NCBI GenBank assembly: GCA_027186245.1
Contig: CP114482.1
Coordinates: 15,953,209-16,017,208, forward strand
DNA length: 64,000 nucleotides
Origin: Coriaria nepalensis
Taxonomy: Eukaryota; Streptophyta; Magnoliopsida; Cucurbitales; Coriariaceae
Direction of reading: 5' to 3'
Shown here: positions 24,601 through 36,407 of the stretch, piece by piece
How the letters are laid out: each line of letters starts with the position of its first letter
Numbering within the stretch: position 1 is the stretch's first letter
The notes under the pieces: generated by a model
Database searches by the model: none
Told to the model about the DNA's origin: nothing
Seen by the model: only the letters and a program-made list of their open reading frames with translations
Made by a program: the position numbers and the translations under genes

Positions 24601-26742
24601 AATAATTGAAGGCAACTATGCATCTTTTTAGCCTTAAAATCATGTCATTGAGTCTCTTCTAGTTATCAAATCATTTGAAAGCATTTTGAACAAATTCTAT
24701 TTTCGCTCTTTAATCGCGACTTTTGTGCATAACTTGCAATTGATGTTTTCAAGCAAATTATCCATTGTTTAGCCTTGAAATCATGTCATTGAGTCTCTTT
24801 TAGTAATTAAATCATTTCAAAGAAATTCGAACGAAATCTTTTTTCGCACTTGAACCAATACTTTCGTGCATAATTTGCAATCGATCTTTTGAAGGCAACT
24901 AGGCATTTGTATAGCCTTAAAATCATGTGATTGAGTCACTTTTAGTGAGTAAATCATTCGTAATCAATTCAAACGAATTCTATTTTCGCATTTCAAACAC
25001 GACTTTTGTGCAAAACATGCAATTGATCTATTGAAGGCAATTATGCGTTTGTTTAGCCTTAAAATCATGTCATTGAGTCTTCTCTAGTCATTAAATCAAT
25101 TAAAAGTAATTCGAAAGAATTCTATTTTTTCGCACTTCAAACACGACTTTCGTTCAGAACTTTCAATTCAGTAATTGAAGGAACCTATGCATCTTTTTAG
25201 CCTTAAAATCATGTCATTGAGTCTCTTCTAGTCATCAAATCATTTGAAAGCATTTTGAACAAATTCTATTTTCGCTCTTCAATCGAGACTTTTGTGCATA
25301 ACTTGCAATTGATGTTTTCAAGCAAATTATCCATTGTTTAGCCTTGAAATCATGTCATCGAGTCTCTTCTAGTAATTAAATCATTTCAAAGAAATTTAAA
25401 CGAAATCTTTTTTCGCACCTCAACCACGGCTTTTGTGCATAACTTGCAATGGATCTTTTGAAGGCAACTAGGCATTTGTATAGCCTTAAAATCATGTCAT
25501 TGAGTCACTTTTAGTCAGTAAATCATTCGAAATCAATTCAAACGAATTCTATTTTCGCATTTCAAACACGACTTTTGTGCAAAACATGCAATTGATCTAT
25601 TGAAGGCAATTATGCGTTTGTTGAGCCTTAAAATAATGTCATTGAGTCTTCTCTAGTCATTAAATCAATTAAAAGTAATTCGAAAGAATTCTATTTTTTC
25701 CCACTTCAAACACGACTTTCGTTCAGAGCTTTCAATTCAATAATTGAAGGCAACTATGCATCTTTTTAGCCTTAAAATCATGTCATTGAGTCTCTTCTAG
25801 TTATCAAATCATTTGAAAGCATTTTGAACAAATTCTATTTTCGCTCTTCAATCGAGACTTTTGTGCATAACTTGCAATTGATGTTTTCAAGCAAATTATC
25901 CATTGTTTAGCCTTGAAATCATGTCATTGAGTCTCTTTTAGTAATTAAATCATTTCAAAGAAATTCGAACGAAATCTTTTTTCGCACTTGAACCAATACT
26001 TTCGTGCATAATTTGGAATCGATCTTTTGAAGGCAACTAGGCATTTGTATCGCCTTAAAATCATGTCACTGAGTCACTTTTAGTTAGTAAATCATTCGAA
26101 ATCAATTCAAACAAATTCTATTTTCGCATTTCAAACACGACTTTTGTGCAAAACATGCAATTGATCTATTGAAGGCAATTATGCGTTTGTTCAGCCTTAA
26201 AATCATGTCATTGAGTCTTCTCTAGTCATTAAATCAATTAAAAGTAATTCGAAAGAATTCTATTTTTTCGCACTTCAAACACGACTTTCGTTCAGAACTT
26301 TCAATTCAGTAATTGAAGGAACCTATGCATCATTTTAGCCTTAAAATGATGTCATTGAGTCTCTTCTAGTCATCAAATCATTTGAAAGCATTTTGAACAA
26401 ATTCTATTTTCGCTCTTCAATCGAGACTTTTGTGCATAACTTGCAATTGATGTTTTCAAGCAAATTATCCATTGTTTAGCCTTGAAATCATGTCATTGAG
26501 TCTCTTTTAGTAATTAAATCATTTCAAAGAAATTCGAACGAAATCTTTTTTCGCACTTGAACCAATACTTTCGTGCATAATTTGCAATCGATCTTTTGAA
26601 GGCAACTAGGCATTTGTATAGCCTTAAAATCATGTCACTGAGTCACTTTTAGTCAGTAAATCATTCGAAATCAATTCAAACAAATTCTATTTTCGCATTT
26701 CAAACACGACTTTTGTGCAAAACATGCAATTGATCTATTGAA

Positions 26743-27594
26743 GGCAATTATGCGTTTGTTTAGCCTTAAAATCATGTCATTGAGTCTTCTCTAGTCATTA
26801 AATCAATTAAAAGTAATTCGAAAGAATTCTAATTTTTCGCACTTCAAACACGACTTTCGTTCAGAACTTTCAATTCAATAATTGAAGGCAACTATGCATC
26901 TTTTTAGCCTTAAAATCATGTCATTGAGTCTCTTCTAGTCATCAAATCATTTGAAAGCATTTTGAACAAATTCTATTTTTGCTCTTCAATCGAGACTTTT
27001 GTGCATAACTTGCAATTGATGTTTTCAAGCAAATTATCCATTGTTTAGCCTTGAAATCATGTCATCGAGTCTCTTCTAGTAATTAAATCATTTCAAAGAA
27101 ATTTAAACGAAATCTTTTTTCGCACGTCAACCACGGCTTTTGTGCATAACTTGCAATGGATCTTTTGAAGGCAACTAGGCATTTGTATAGCCTTAAAATC
27201 ATGTCATTGACTCTCTTCTAGTCATCAAATCATTTGAAAGCATTTTGAACAAATTCTATTTTCGCTCTTCAATCGAGACTTTTGTGCATAACTTCCAATT
27301 GATGTTTTCAAGCAAATTATCCATTGTTTAGTCTTGAAATCATGTCATCGAGTCTCTTCTAGTAATTAAATCATTCCAAAGGAATTTAAACGAAATCTTT
27401 TTTCGCACCTCAACCACGGCTTTTGTGCATAACCTGCAATGGATCTTTTGAAGGCAACTAGGCATTTGTATAGCCTTAAAATCAAGTCATTGAATCACTT
27501 TTAGTCAGTAAATCATTCGTAATCAATTCAAACGAATTCTATTTTCGCATTTGAAACACGACTTTTGTGCAAAACATCCAATTGATCTATTGAA
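26743..27594 (+). repeat. Hexameric HOR unit 5
   Basis: A-B-C-D/B-C'-D' order as in the first hexamer. The switch lies within 27189-27213, where the box carries a private change (ATTGACTCTC). A has the intact dyad TTCAATTCAATAATTGAA in place of the CGGTAATTG form of copies 1-3. D' ends ACATCCAATTG, as in the hexamer at 20770, 5973 bp upstream. Confidence 0.9.
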
Positions 27595-29870
27595 GGCAAT
27601 TATGCGTTTGTTGAGCCTTAAAATCATGTCATTGAGTCTTCTCTAGTCATTAAATCAATTAAAAGTAATTCGAAAGAATTCTATTTTTTCCCACTTCAAA
27701 CACGACTTTCGTTCAGAGCTTTCAATTCAATAATTGAAGGCAACTATGCATCTTTTTAGCCTTAAAATCATGTCATTGAGTCTGTTCTAGTTATCAAATC
27801 ATTTGAAAGCATTTTGAACAAATTCTATTTTCGCTCTTCAATCGAGACTTTTGTGCATAACTTCCAATTGATGTTTTCAAGCAAATTATCCATTGTTTAG
27901 CCTTGAAATCATGTCATCGAGTCTCTTCTAGTAATTAAACCATTTCAAAGAAATTTAAACGAAATCTTTTTTCGCACCTCAACCACGGCTTTTGTGCATA
28001 ACTTGCAATGGATCTTTGGAAGGCAACTAGGCATTTGTATAGCCTTAAAATCATGTCATTGAATCACTTTTAGTCAGTAAATAATTCATAATCAATTCAA
28101 ACGAATTCTATTTTCCTATTTCAAACACGACTTTTGTGCAAAACATGCAATTGATCTATTGAAGGCAATTATGCGTTTTGTTAGCCTTAAAATCATGTCA
28201 TTGAGTCTTCTCTAGTCATTAAATCATTTAAAATTAATTCGAAAGAAATCTATTTTTTCGCACTCCAAACACGACTTTCGTTCAGAACTTTCAATTCAAT
28301 AATTGAAGGCAACTATGCATCTTTTTAGCCTTAAAATCATGTCATTGAGTCTCTTATAGTCATCAAATCATTTGAAAGCATTTTGAACAAATTCTATTTT
28401 CGCTCTTCAATCGAGACTTTTGTGCATAACTTGCAATTGATGTATTCAAGCAAATTATCCATTGTTTAGCCTTGAAATCATGTCATCGAGTCTCTTCTAG
28501 TAATTAAATCATTTCAAAGAAATTTAAACGAAATCTTTTTTCGCACCTGAACCACGGCTTTTGTGCATAATTTGCAATGAATCTTTTGAAGGCAACTAGG
28601 CATTTGTATAGCCTTAAAATCATGTCATTGAGTCACTTTTAGTGAGTAAATCATTCGTAATCAATTCAAACGAATTCTATTTTCGCATTTCAAACACGAC
28701 TTTTGTGCAAAACATGCAATTGATCTATTGAAGGCAATTATGCGTTTGTTTAGCCTTAAAATCATGTCATTGAGTCTTCTCTAGTCATTAAATCAATTAA
28801 AAGTAATTCGAAAGAATTCTATTTTTTCGCACTTCAAACACGACTTTCGTTCAGAACTTTCAATTCAGTAATTGAAGGAACCTATGCACCTTTTTAGCCT
28901 TAAAATCATGTCATTGAGTCTCTTCTAGTCATCAAATCATTTGAAAGCATTTTGAACAAATTCTATTTTCGCTCTTCAGTCGAGACTTTTGTGCATAACT
29001 TGCAATTGATGTTTTCAAGCAAATTATCCATTGTTTAGCCTTGAAATCATGTCATCGAATCTCTTCTAGTAATTAAATCATTTCAAAGAAATTTAAACGA
29101 AATCTTTTTTCGCACCTCAACCACGGCTTTTGTGCATAACTTGCAATGGATCTTTTGAAGGCAACTAGGCATATGTATAGCCTTAAAATCATGTCATTGA
29201 GTCACTTTTAGTCAGTAAATCATTCGAAATCAATTCAAACGAATTCTATTTTCGCATTTCAAACACGACTTTTGTGCAAAACATGCAATTGATCTATTGA
29301 AGGCAATTATGCGTTTGTTGAGCCTTAAAATCATGTCATTGAGTCTTCTCTAGTCATTAAATCAATTAAAAGTAATTCGAAAGAATTCTATTTTTTCCCA
29401 CTTCAAACACGACTTTCGTTCAGAGCTTTCAATTCAATAATTGAAGGCAACTATGCATCTTTTTAGCCTTAAAATCATGTCATTGAGTCTCTTCTAGTTA
29501 TCAAATCATTTGAAAGCATTTTGAACAAATTCTATTTTCGCTCTTCAATCGAGACTTTTGTGCATAACTTGCAATTGATGTTTTCAAGCAAATTATCCAT
29601 TGTTTAGCCTTGAAATCATGTCATTGAGTCTCTTTTAGTAATTAAATCATTTCAAAGAAATTCGAACGAAATCTTTTTTCGCACTTGAACCAATACTTTC
29701 GTGCATAATTTGCAATCGATCTTTTGAAAGCAACTAGGCATTTGTATAGCCTTAAAATCATGTCACTGAGTCACTTTTAGTCAGTAAATCATTCGAAATC
29801 AATTCAAACAAATTCTATTTTCGCATTTCAAACACGACTTTTGTGCAAAACATGCAATTGATCTATTGAA

Positions 29871-30722
29871 GGCAATTATGCGTTTGTTTAGCCTTAAAAT
29901 CATGTCATTGAGTCTTCTCTAGTCATTAAATCAATTAAAAGTAATTCGAAAGAATTCTATTTTTTCGCACTTCAAACACGACTTTCGTTCAGAACTTTCA
30001 ATTCAGTAATTGAAGGAACCTATGCATCATTTTAGCCTTAAAATCATGTCATTGAGTCTCTTCTAGTCATCAAATCATTTGAGAGCATTTTGAACAAATT
30101 CTAATTTCGCTCTTCAATCGAGACTTTTGTGCATAATTTGCAATTGATGTTTTCAAGCAAATTATCCATTGTTTAGCCTTGAAATCATGTCATCGAGTCT
30201 CTTCTAGTAATTAAATCATTTCAAAGAAATTTAAACGAAATCTTTTTTCGCACGTCAACCACGGCTTTTGTGCATAACTTGCAATGGATCTTTTGAAGGC
30301 AACTAGGCATTTGTATAGCCTTAAAATCATGTCATTGAGTCTCTTCTAGTCATCAAATCATTTGAAAGCATTTTGAACAAATTCTATTTTCGCTCTTCAA
30401 TCGAGACTTTTGTGTATAACTTCCAATTGATGTTTTCAAGCAAATTATCCATTGTTTAGTCTTGAAATCATGTCATCGAGTCTCTTCTAGTAATTAAATC
30501 ATTCCAAAGGAATTTAAACGAAATCTTTTTTCGCACCTCAACCACGGCTTTTGTGCATAACCTGCAATGGATCTTTTGAAGGCAACTAGGCATTTGTATA
30601 GCCTTAAAATCAAGTCATTGAATCACTTTTAGTCAGTAAATCATTCGTAATCAATTCAAACGAATTCTATTTTCGCATTTGAAACACGACTTTTGTGCAA
30701 AACATGCAATTGATCTATTGAA
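29871..30722 (+). repeat. Hexameric HOR unit 6
   Basis: Standard hexamer order with the switch within 30317-30341. Private changes are GAGAGCATTTTG and CTAATTTCGC in B and GTGTATAAC in the hybrid. With the tetramer at 30723 it forms a 1421-bp pair that matches the following pair, 31292-32712, apart from C of the tetramer. Confidence 0.9.
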
Positions 30723-31291
30723 GGCAATTATGCGTTTGTTTAGCCTTAAAATCATGTCATTGAGTCTTCTCTAGTCATTAAATAAATTAAAAGTAATTCG
30801 AAAGAATTCTATTTTTTCGCACTTCAAACACAACTTTCGTTCAGAACTTTCAATTCAATAATTAAAGGCAACTATGCATCTTTTTAGCCTTACAATCATG
30901 TCATTGAGTCTCTTCTAGTCATCAAATCATTTGAAAGCATTTTGAACAAATTCTATTTTCGCTCTTCAATCGAGACTTTTGTGCATAACTTGCAATTGAT
31001 GTATTCAAGCAAATTATCCATTGTTTAGCCTTGAAATCATGTCATCGAGTCTCTTTTAGTAATTAAATCATTTCAAAGAAATTCGAACGAAATCTTTTTT
31101 CGCACTTGAACCAATACTTTCGTGCATAATTTGCAATCGATCTTTTGAAGGCAACTAGGCATTTGTATAGCCTTAAAATCATGTCACTGAGTCACTTTTA
31201 GTCAGTAAATCATTCGAAATCAATTCAAACGAATTCTATTTTCGCATTTCAAACACGACTTTTGTGCAAAACATGCAATTGATCTATTGAA

Positions 31292-32143
31292 GGCAATTAT
31301 GCGTTTGTTTAGCCTTAAAATCATGTCATTGAGTCTTCTCTAGTCATTAAATCAATTAAAAGTAATTCGAAAGAATTCTATTTTTTCGCACTTCAAACAC
31401 GACTTTCGTTCAGAACTTTCAATTCAGTAATTGAAGGAACCTATGCATCTTTTTAGCCTTAAAATCATGTCATTGAGTCTCTTCTAGTCATCAAATCATT
31501 TGAAAGCATTTTGAACAAATTCTATTTTCGCTCTTCAGTCGAGACTTTTGTGCATAACTTGCAATTGATGTTTTCAAGCAAATTACCCATTGTTTAGCCT
31601 TGAAATCATGTCATCGAGTCTCTTCTAGTAATTAAATCATTTCAAAGAAATTTAAACGAAATCTTTTTTCGCACGTCAACCACGGCTTTTGTGCATAACT
31701 TGCAATGGATCTTTTGAAGGCAACTAGGCATTTGTATAGCCTTAAAATCATGTCATTGAGTCTCTTCTAGTCATCAAATCATTTGAAAGCATTTTGAACA
31801 AATTCTATTTTCGCTCTTCAATCGAGACTTTTGTGCATAACTTCCAATTGATGTTTTCAAGCAAATTATCCATTGTTTAGTCTTGAAATCATGTCATCGA
31901 GTCTCTTCTAGTAATTAAATCATTCCAAAGGAATTTAAATGAAATCTTTTTTCGCACCTCAACCACGGCTTTTGTGCATAACCTGCAATGGATCTTTTGA
32001 AGGCAACTAGGCATTTGTATAGCCTTAAAATCAAGTCATTGAATCACTTTTAGTCAGTAAATCATTCGTAATCAATTCAAACGAATTCTATTTTCGCATT
32101 TGAAACACGACTTTTGTGCAAAACATGCAATTGATCTATTGAA
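31292..32143 (+). repeat. Hexameric HOR unit 7
   Basis: Standard hexamer order with the switch within 31738-31762. It carries CTTCAGTCGAG in B, AAATTACCC at the head of C and TTTAAATGAAATC in C', all shared with the hexamer at 33850. Confidence 0.9.
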
Positions 32144-33849
32144 GGCAATTATGCGTTTGTTTAGCCTTAAAATCATGTAATTGAGTCTTCTCTAGTCATT
32201 AAATAAATTAAAAGTAATTCGAAAGAATTCTATTTTTTCGCACTTCAAACACAACTTTCGTTCAGAACTTTCAATTCAATAATTAAAGGCAACTATGCAT
32301 CTTTTTAGCCTTACAATCATGTCATTGAGTCTCTTCTAGTCATCAAATCATTTGAAAGCATTTTGAACAAATTCTATTTTCGCTCTTCAATCGAGACTTT
32401 TGTGCATAACTTGCAATTGATCTTTTCAAGCAAATTATCCATTGTTTAGCCTTGAAATCATGTCATTGAGTCTCTTTTAGTAATTAAATCATTTCAAAGA
32501 AATTCGAACGAAATCTTTTTTTGCACTTGAACCAATACTTTCGTGCATAATTTGCAGTGGATCTTTTGAAGGCAACTAGGCATTTGTATAGCCTTAAAAT
32601 CATGTCATTGAGTCACTTTTAGTCAGTAAATCATTCGAAATCAATTCAAACGAATACTATTTTCGCATTTCAAACACGACTTTTGTGCAAAACATGCAAT
32701 TGATCTGTTGAAGTCAATTATGCGTTTGTTTAGCCTTAAAATTATGTCATTGAGTCTTCTCTAGTCATTAAATCAATTAAAAGTAATTCGAAAGAATTCT
32801 ATTTTTTCGCACTTCAAACACGACTTTCGTTCAGAACTTTCAATTCAATAATTGAAGGCAACTATGCATCTTTTTAGCCTTAAAATCATGTCATTGAGTC
32901 TCTTCTAGTCATCAAATCATTTGAAAGCATTTTGAACAAATTCTATTTTCGCTCTTCAATCGAGACTTTTGTGCCTAACTTCCAATTGATGTTTTCAAGA
33001 AATTATCCATTGTTTAGTCTTGAAATCATGTCATCGAGTCTCTTCTAGTAATTAAATCATTTCAAAGGAATTTAAACGAAATCTTTTTTCGCACCTCAAC
33101 CACGGCTTTTGTGCATAACTTGCAATGGATCTTTGGAAGGCAACTAGGCATTTGTATAGCCTTAAAATCATGTCATTGAATCACTTTTAGTCAGTAAATA
33201 ATTCATAATCAATTCAAACGAATTCTATTTTCCTATTTCAAACACGACTTTTGTGCAAAACATGCAATTGATCTATTGAAGGCAATTATGCGTTTTGTTA
33301 GCCTTAAAATCATGTCATTGAGTCTTCTCTAGTCATTAAATCATTTAAAATTAATTCGAAAGAAATCTATTTTTTCGCACTCCAAACACGACTTTCGTTC
33401 AGAACTTTCAATTCAATAATTGAAGGCAACTATGCATCTTTTTAGCCTTAAAATCATGTCATTGAGTCTCTTATAGTCATCAAATCATTTGAAAGCATTT
33501 TGAACAAATTCTATTTTCGCTCTTCAATCGAGACTTTTGTGCATAACTTGCAATTGATGTATTCAAGCAAATTATCCATTGTTTAGCCTTGAAATCATGT
33601 CATCGAGTCTCTTCTAGTAATTAAATCATTTCAAAGAAATTTAAACGAAATCTTTTTTCGCACCTGAACCACGGCTTTTGTGCATAATTTGCAATGAATC
33701 TTTTGAAGGCAACTAGGCATTTGTATAGCCTTAAAATCATGTCATTGAGTCACTTTTAGTGAGTAAATCATTCGTAATCAATTCAAACGAATTCTATTTT
33801 CGCATTTCAAACACGACTTTTGTGCAAAACATGCAATTGATCTATTGAA
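31292..33849 (+). repeat. 2558-bp super-repeat, copy 1
   Basis: Contains a hexamer (31292), two tetramers (32144 and 32713) and a third starting at 33281; the unit at 32713 is 568 bp owing to a missing base at about 32999. Markers are CTTCAGTCGAG and AAATTACCC in the hexamer, ATCATGTAATTGAG and TTTTTTTGCAC in unit 32144, CGAATACTATT in its D, GTGCCTAAC in unit 32713, and GCGTTTTGTTAGCC in unit 33281. All recur 2558 bp downstream. Confidence 0.88.
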
Positions 33850-34701
33850 GGCAATTATGCGTTTGTTTAGCCTTAAAATCATGTCATTGAGTCTTCTCTA
33901 GTCATTAAATCAATTAAAAGTAATTCGAAAGAATTCTATTTTTTCGCACTTCAAACACGACTTTCGTTCAGAACTTTCAATTCAGTAATTGAAGGAACCT
34001 ATGCATCTTTTTAGCCTTAAAATCATGTCATTGAGTCTCTTCTAGTCATCAAATCATTTGAAAGCATTTTGAACAAATTCTATTTTCGCTCTTCAGTCGA
34101 GACTTTTGTGCATAACTTGCAATTGATGTTTTCAAGCAAATTACCCATTGTTTAGCCTTGAAATCATGTCATCGAGTCTCTTCTAGTAATTAAATCATTT
34201 CAAAGAAATTTAAACGAAATCTTTTTTCGCACGTCAACCACGGCTTTTGTGCATAACTTGCAATGGATCTTTTGAAGGCAACTAGGCATTTGTATAGCCT
34301 TAAAATCATGTCATTGAGTCTCTTCTAGTCATCAAATCATTTGAAAGCATTTTGAACAAATTCTATTTTCGCTCTTCAATCGAGACTTTTGTGCATAACT
34401 TCCAATTGATGTTTTCAAGCAAATTATCCATTGTTTAGTCTTGAAATCATGTCATCGAGTCTCTTCTAGTAATTAAATCATTCCAAAGGAATTTAAATGA
34501 AATCTTTTTTCGCACCTCAACCACGGCTTTTGTGCATAACCTGCAATGGATCTTTTGAAGGCAACTAGGCATTTGTATAGCCTTAAAATCAAGTCATTGA
34601 ATCACTTTTGGTCAGTAAATCATTCGTAATCAATTCAAACGAATTCTATTTTCGCATTTGAAACACGACTTTTGTGCAAAACATGCAATTGATCTATTGA
34701 A
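33850..34701 (+). repeat. Hexameric HOR unit 8
   Basis: Partner of the hexamer at 31292 in the 2558-bp duplication, with the same markers. The D-to-B switch lies within 34296-34320. Confidence 0.9.
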
Positions 34702-36407
34702 GGCAATTATGCGTTTGTTTAGCCTTAAAATCATGTAATTGAGTCTTCTCTAGTCATTAAATAAATTAAAAGTAATTCGAAAGAATTCTATTTTTTCGCA
34801 CTTCAAACACAACTTTCGTTCAGAACTTTCAATTCAATAATTAAAGGCAACTATGCATCTTTTTAGCCTTACAATCATGTCATTGAGTCTCTTCTAGTCA
34901 TCAAATCATTTGAAAGCATTTTGAACAAATTCTATTTTCGCTCTTCAATCGAGACTTTTGTGCATAACTTGCAATTGATCTTTTCAAGCAAATTATCCAT
35001 TGTTAAGCCTTGAAATCATGTCATTGAGTCTCTTTTAGTAATTAAATCATTTCAAAGAAATTCGAACGAAATCTTTTTTTGCACTTGAACCAATACTTTC
35101 GTGCATAATTTGCAGTGGATCTTTTGAAGGCAACTAGGCATTTGTATAGCCTTAAAATCATGTCATTGAGTCACTTTTAGTCAGTAAATCATTCGAAATC
35201 AATTCAAACGAATACTATTTTCGCATTTCAAACACGACTTTTGTGCAAAACATGCAATTGATCTGTTGAAGTCAATTATGCGTTTGTTTAGCCTTAAAAT
35301 CATGTCATTGAGTCTTCTCTAGTCATTAAATCAATTAAAAGTAATTCGAAAGAATTCTATTTTTTCGCACTTCAAACACGACTTTCGTTCAGAACTTTCA
35401 ATTCAATAATTGAAGGCAACTATGCATCTTTTTAGCCTTAAAATCATGTCATTGAGTCTCTTCTAGTCATCAAATCATTTGAAAGCATTTTGAACAAATT
35501 CTATTTTCGCTCTTCAATCGAGACTTTTGTGCCTAACTTCCAATTGATGTTTTCAAGAAATTATCCATTGTTTCGTCTTGAAATCATGTCATCGAGTCTC
35601 TTCTAGTAATTAAATCATTTCAAAGGAATTTAAACGAAATCTTTTTTCGCACCTCAACCACGGCTTTTGTGCATAACTTGCAATGGATCTTTGGAAGGCA
35701 ACTAGGCATTTGTATAGCCTTAAAATCATGTCATTGAATCACTTTTAGTCAGTAAATAATTCATAATCAATTCAAACGAATTCTATTTTCCTATTTCAAA
35801 CACGACTTTTGTGCAAAACATGCAATTGATCTATTGAAGGCAATTATGCGTTTTGTTAGCCTTAAAATCATGTCATTGAGTCTTCTCTAGTCATTAAATC
35901 ATTTAAAATTAATTCGAAAGAAATCTATTTTTTCGCACTCCAAACACAACTTTCGTTCAGAACTTTCAATTCAATAATTGAAGGCAACTATGCATCTTTT
36001 TAGCCTTAAAATCATGTCATTGAGTCTCTTATAGTCATCAAATCATTTGAAAGCATTTTGAACAAATTCTATTTTCGCTCTTCAATCGAGACTTTTGTGC
36101 ATAACTTGCAATTGATGTATTCAAGCAAATTATCCATTGTTTAGCCTTGAAATCATGTCATCGAGTCTCTTCTAGTAATTAAATCATTTCAAAGAAATTT
36201 AAACGAAATCTTTTTTCGCACCTGAACCACGGCTTTTGTGCATAATTTGCAATGAATCTTTTGAAGGCAACTAGGCATTTGTATAGCCTTAAAATCATGT
36301 CATTGAGTCACTTTTAGTGAGTAAATCATTCGTAATCAATTCAAACGAATTCTATTTTCGCATTTCAAACACGACTTTTGTGCAAAACATGCAATTGATC
36401 TATTGAA
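33850..36407 (+). repeat. 2558-bp super-repeat, copy 2
   Basis: Unit starts are 33850 (hexamer), 34702, 35271 and 35839, each 2558 bp after its partner. Differences from copy 1 are few: CTTTTGGTCAG near 34605, TTGTTAAGCC near 35003, TTTCGTCTTG near 35573, and CACAACTTTC near 35945. After 36408 the likeness to the start of a further copy holds through A and B only, and no hexamer follows. Confidence 0.88.

Larger units (their letters stand above)
21622..31291 (+). repeat. Mixed zone of tetramers and two hexamers
   Basis: Units start at 21622, 22191, 22760, 23329, 23898, 24467, 25036, 25605, 26174, 26743 (hexamer), 27595, 28164, 28733, 29302, 29871 (hexamer) and 30723. Several local duplications overlap. 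Units 23898 and 28733 share the rare GGCATATGTATAGCC in D. Units 23329 and 28164 share GCAATGAATC in C and TAGTGAGTAAATC in D. Units 21622 and 27595 share ACATCCAATTG just before them and GTCTGTTCTAGTTATC in B. Unit 22191 is a tetramer that carries the tail of the hybrid monomer and a C' monomer, so hexamer-type sequence also occurs in a tetramer. Confidence 0.82.
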
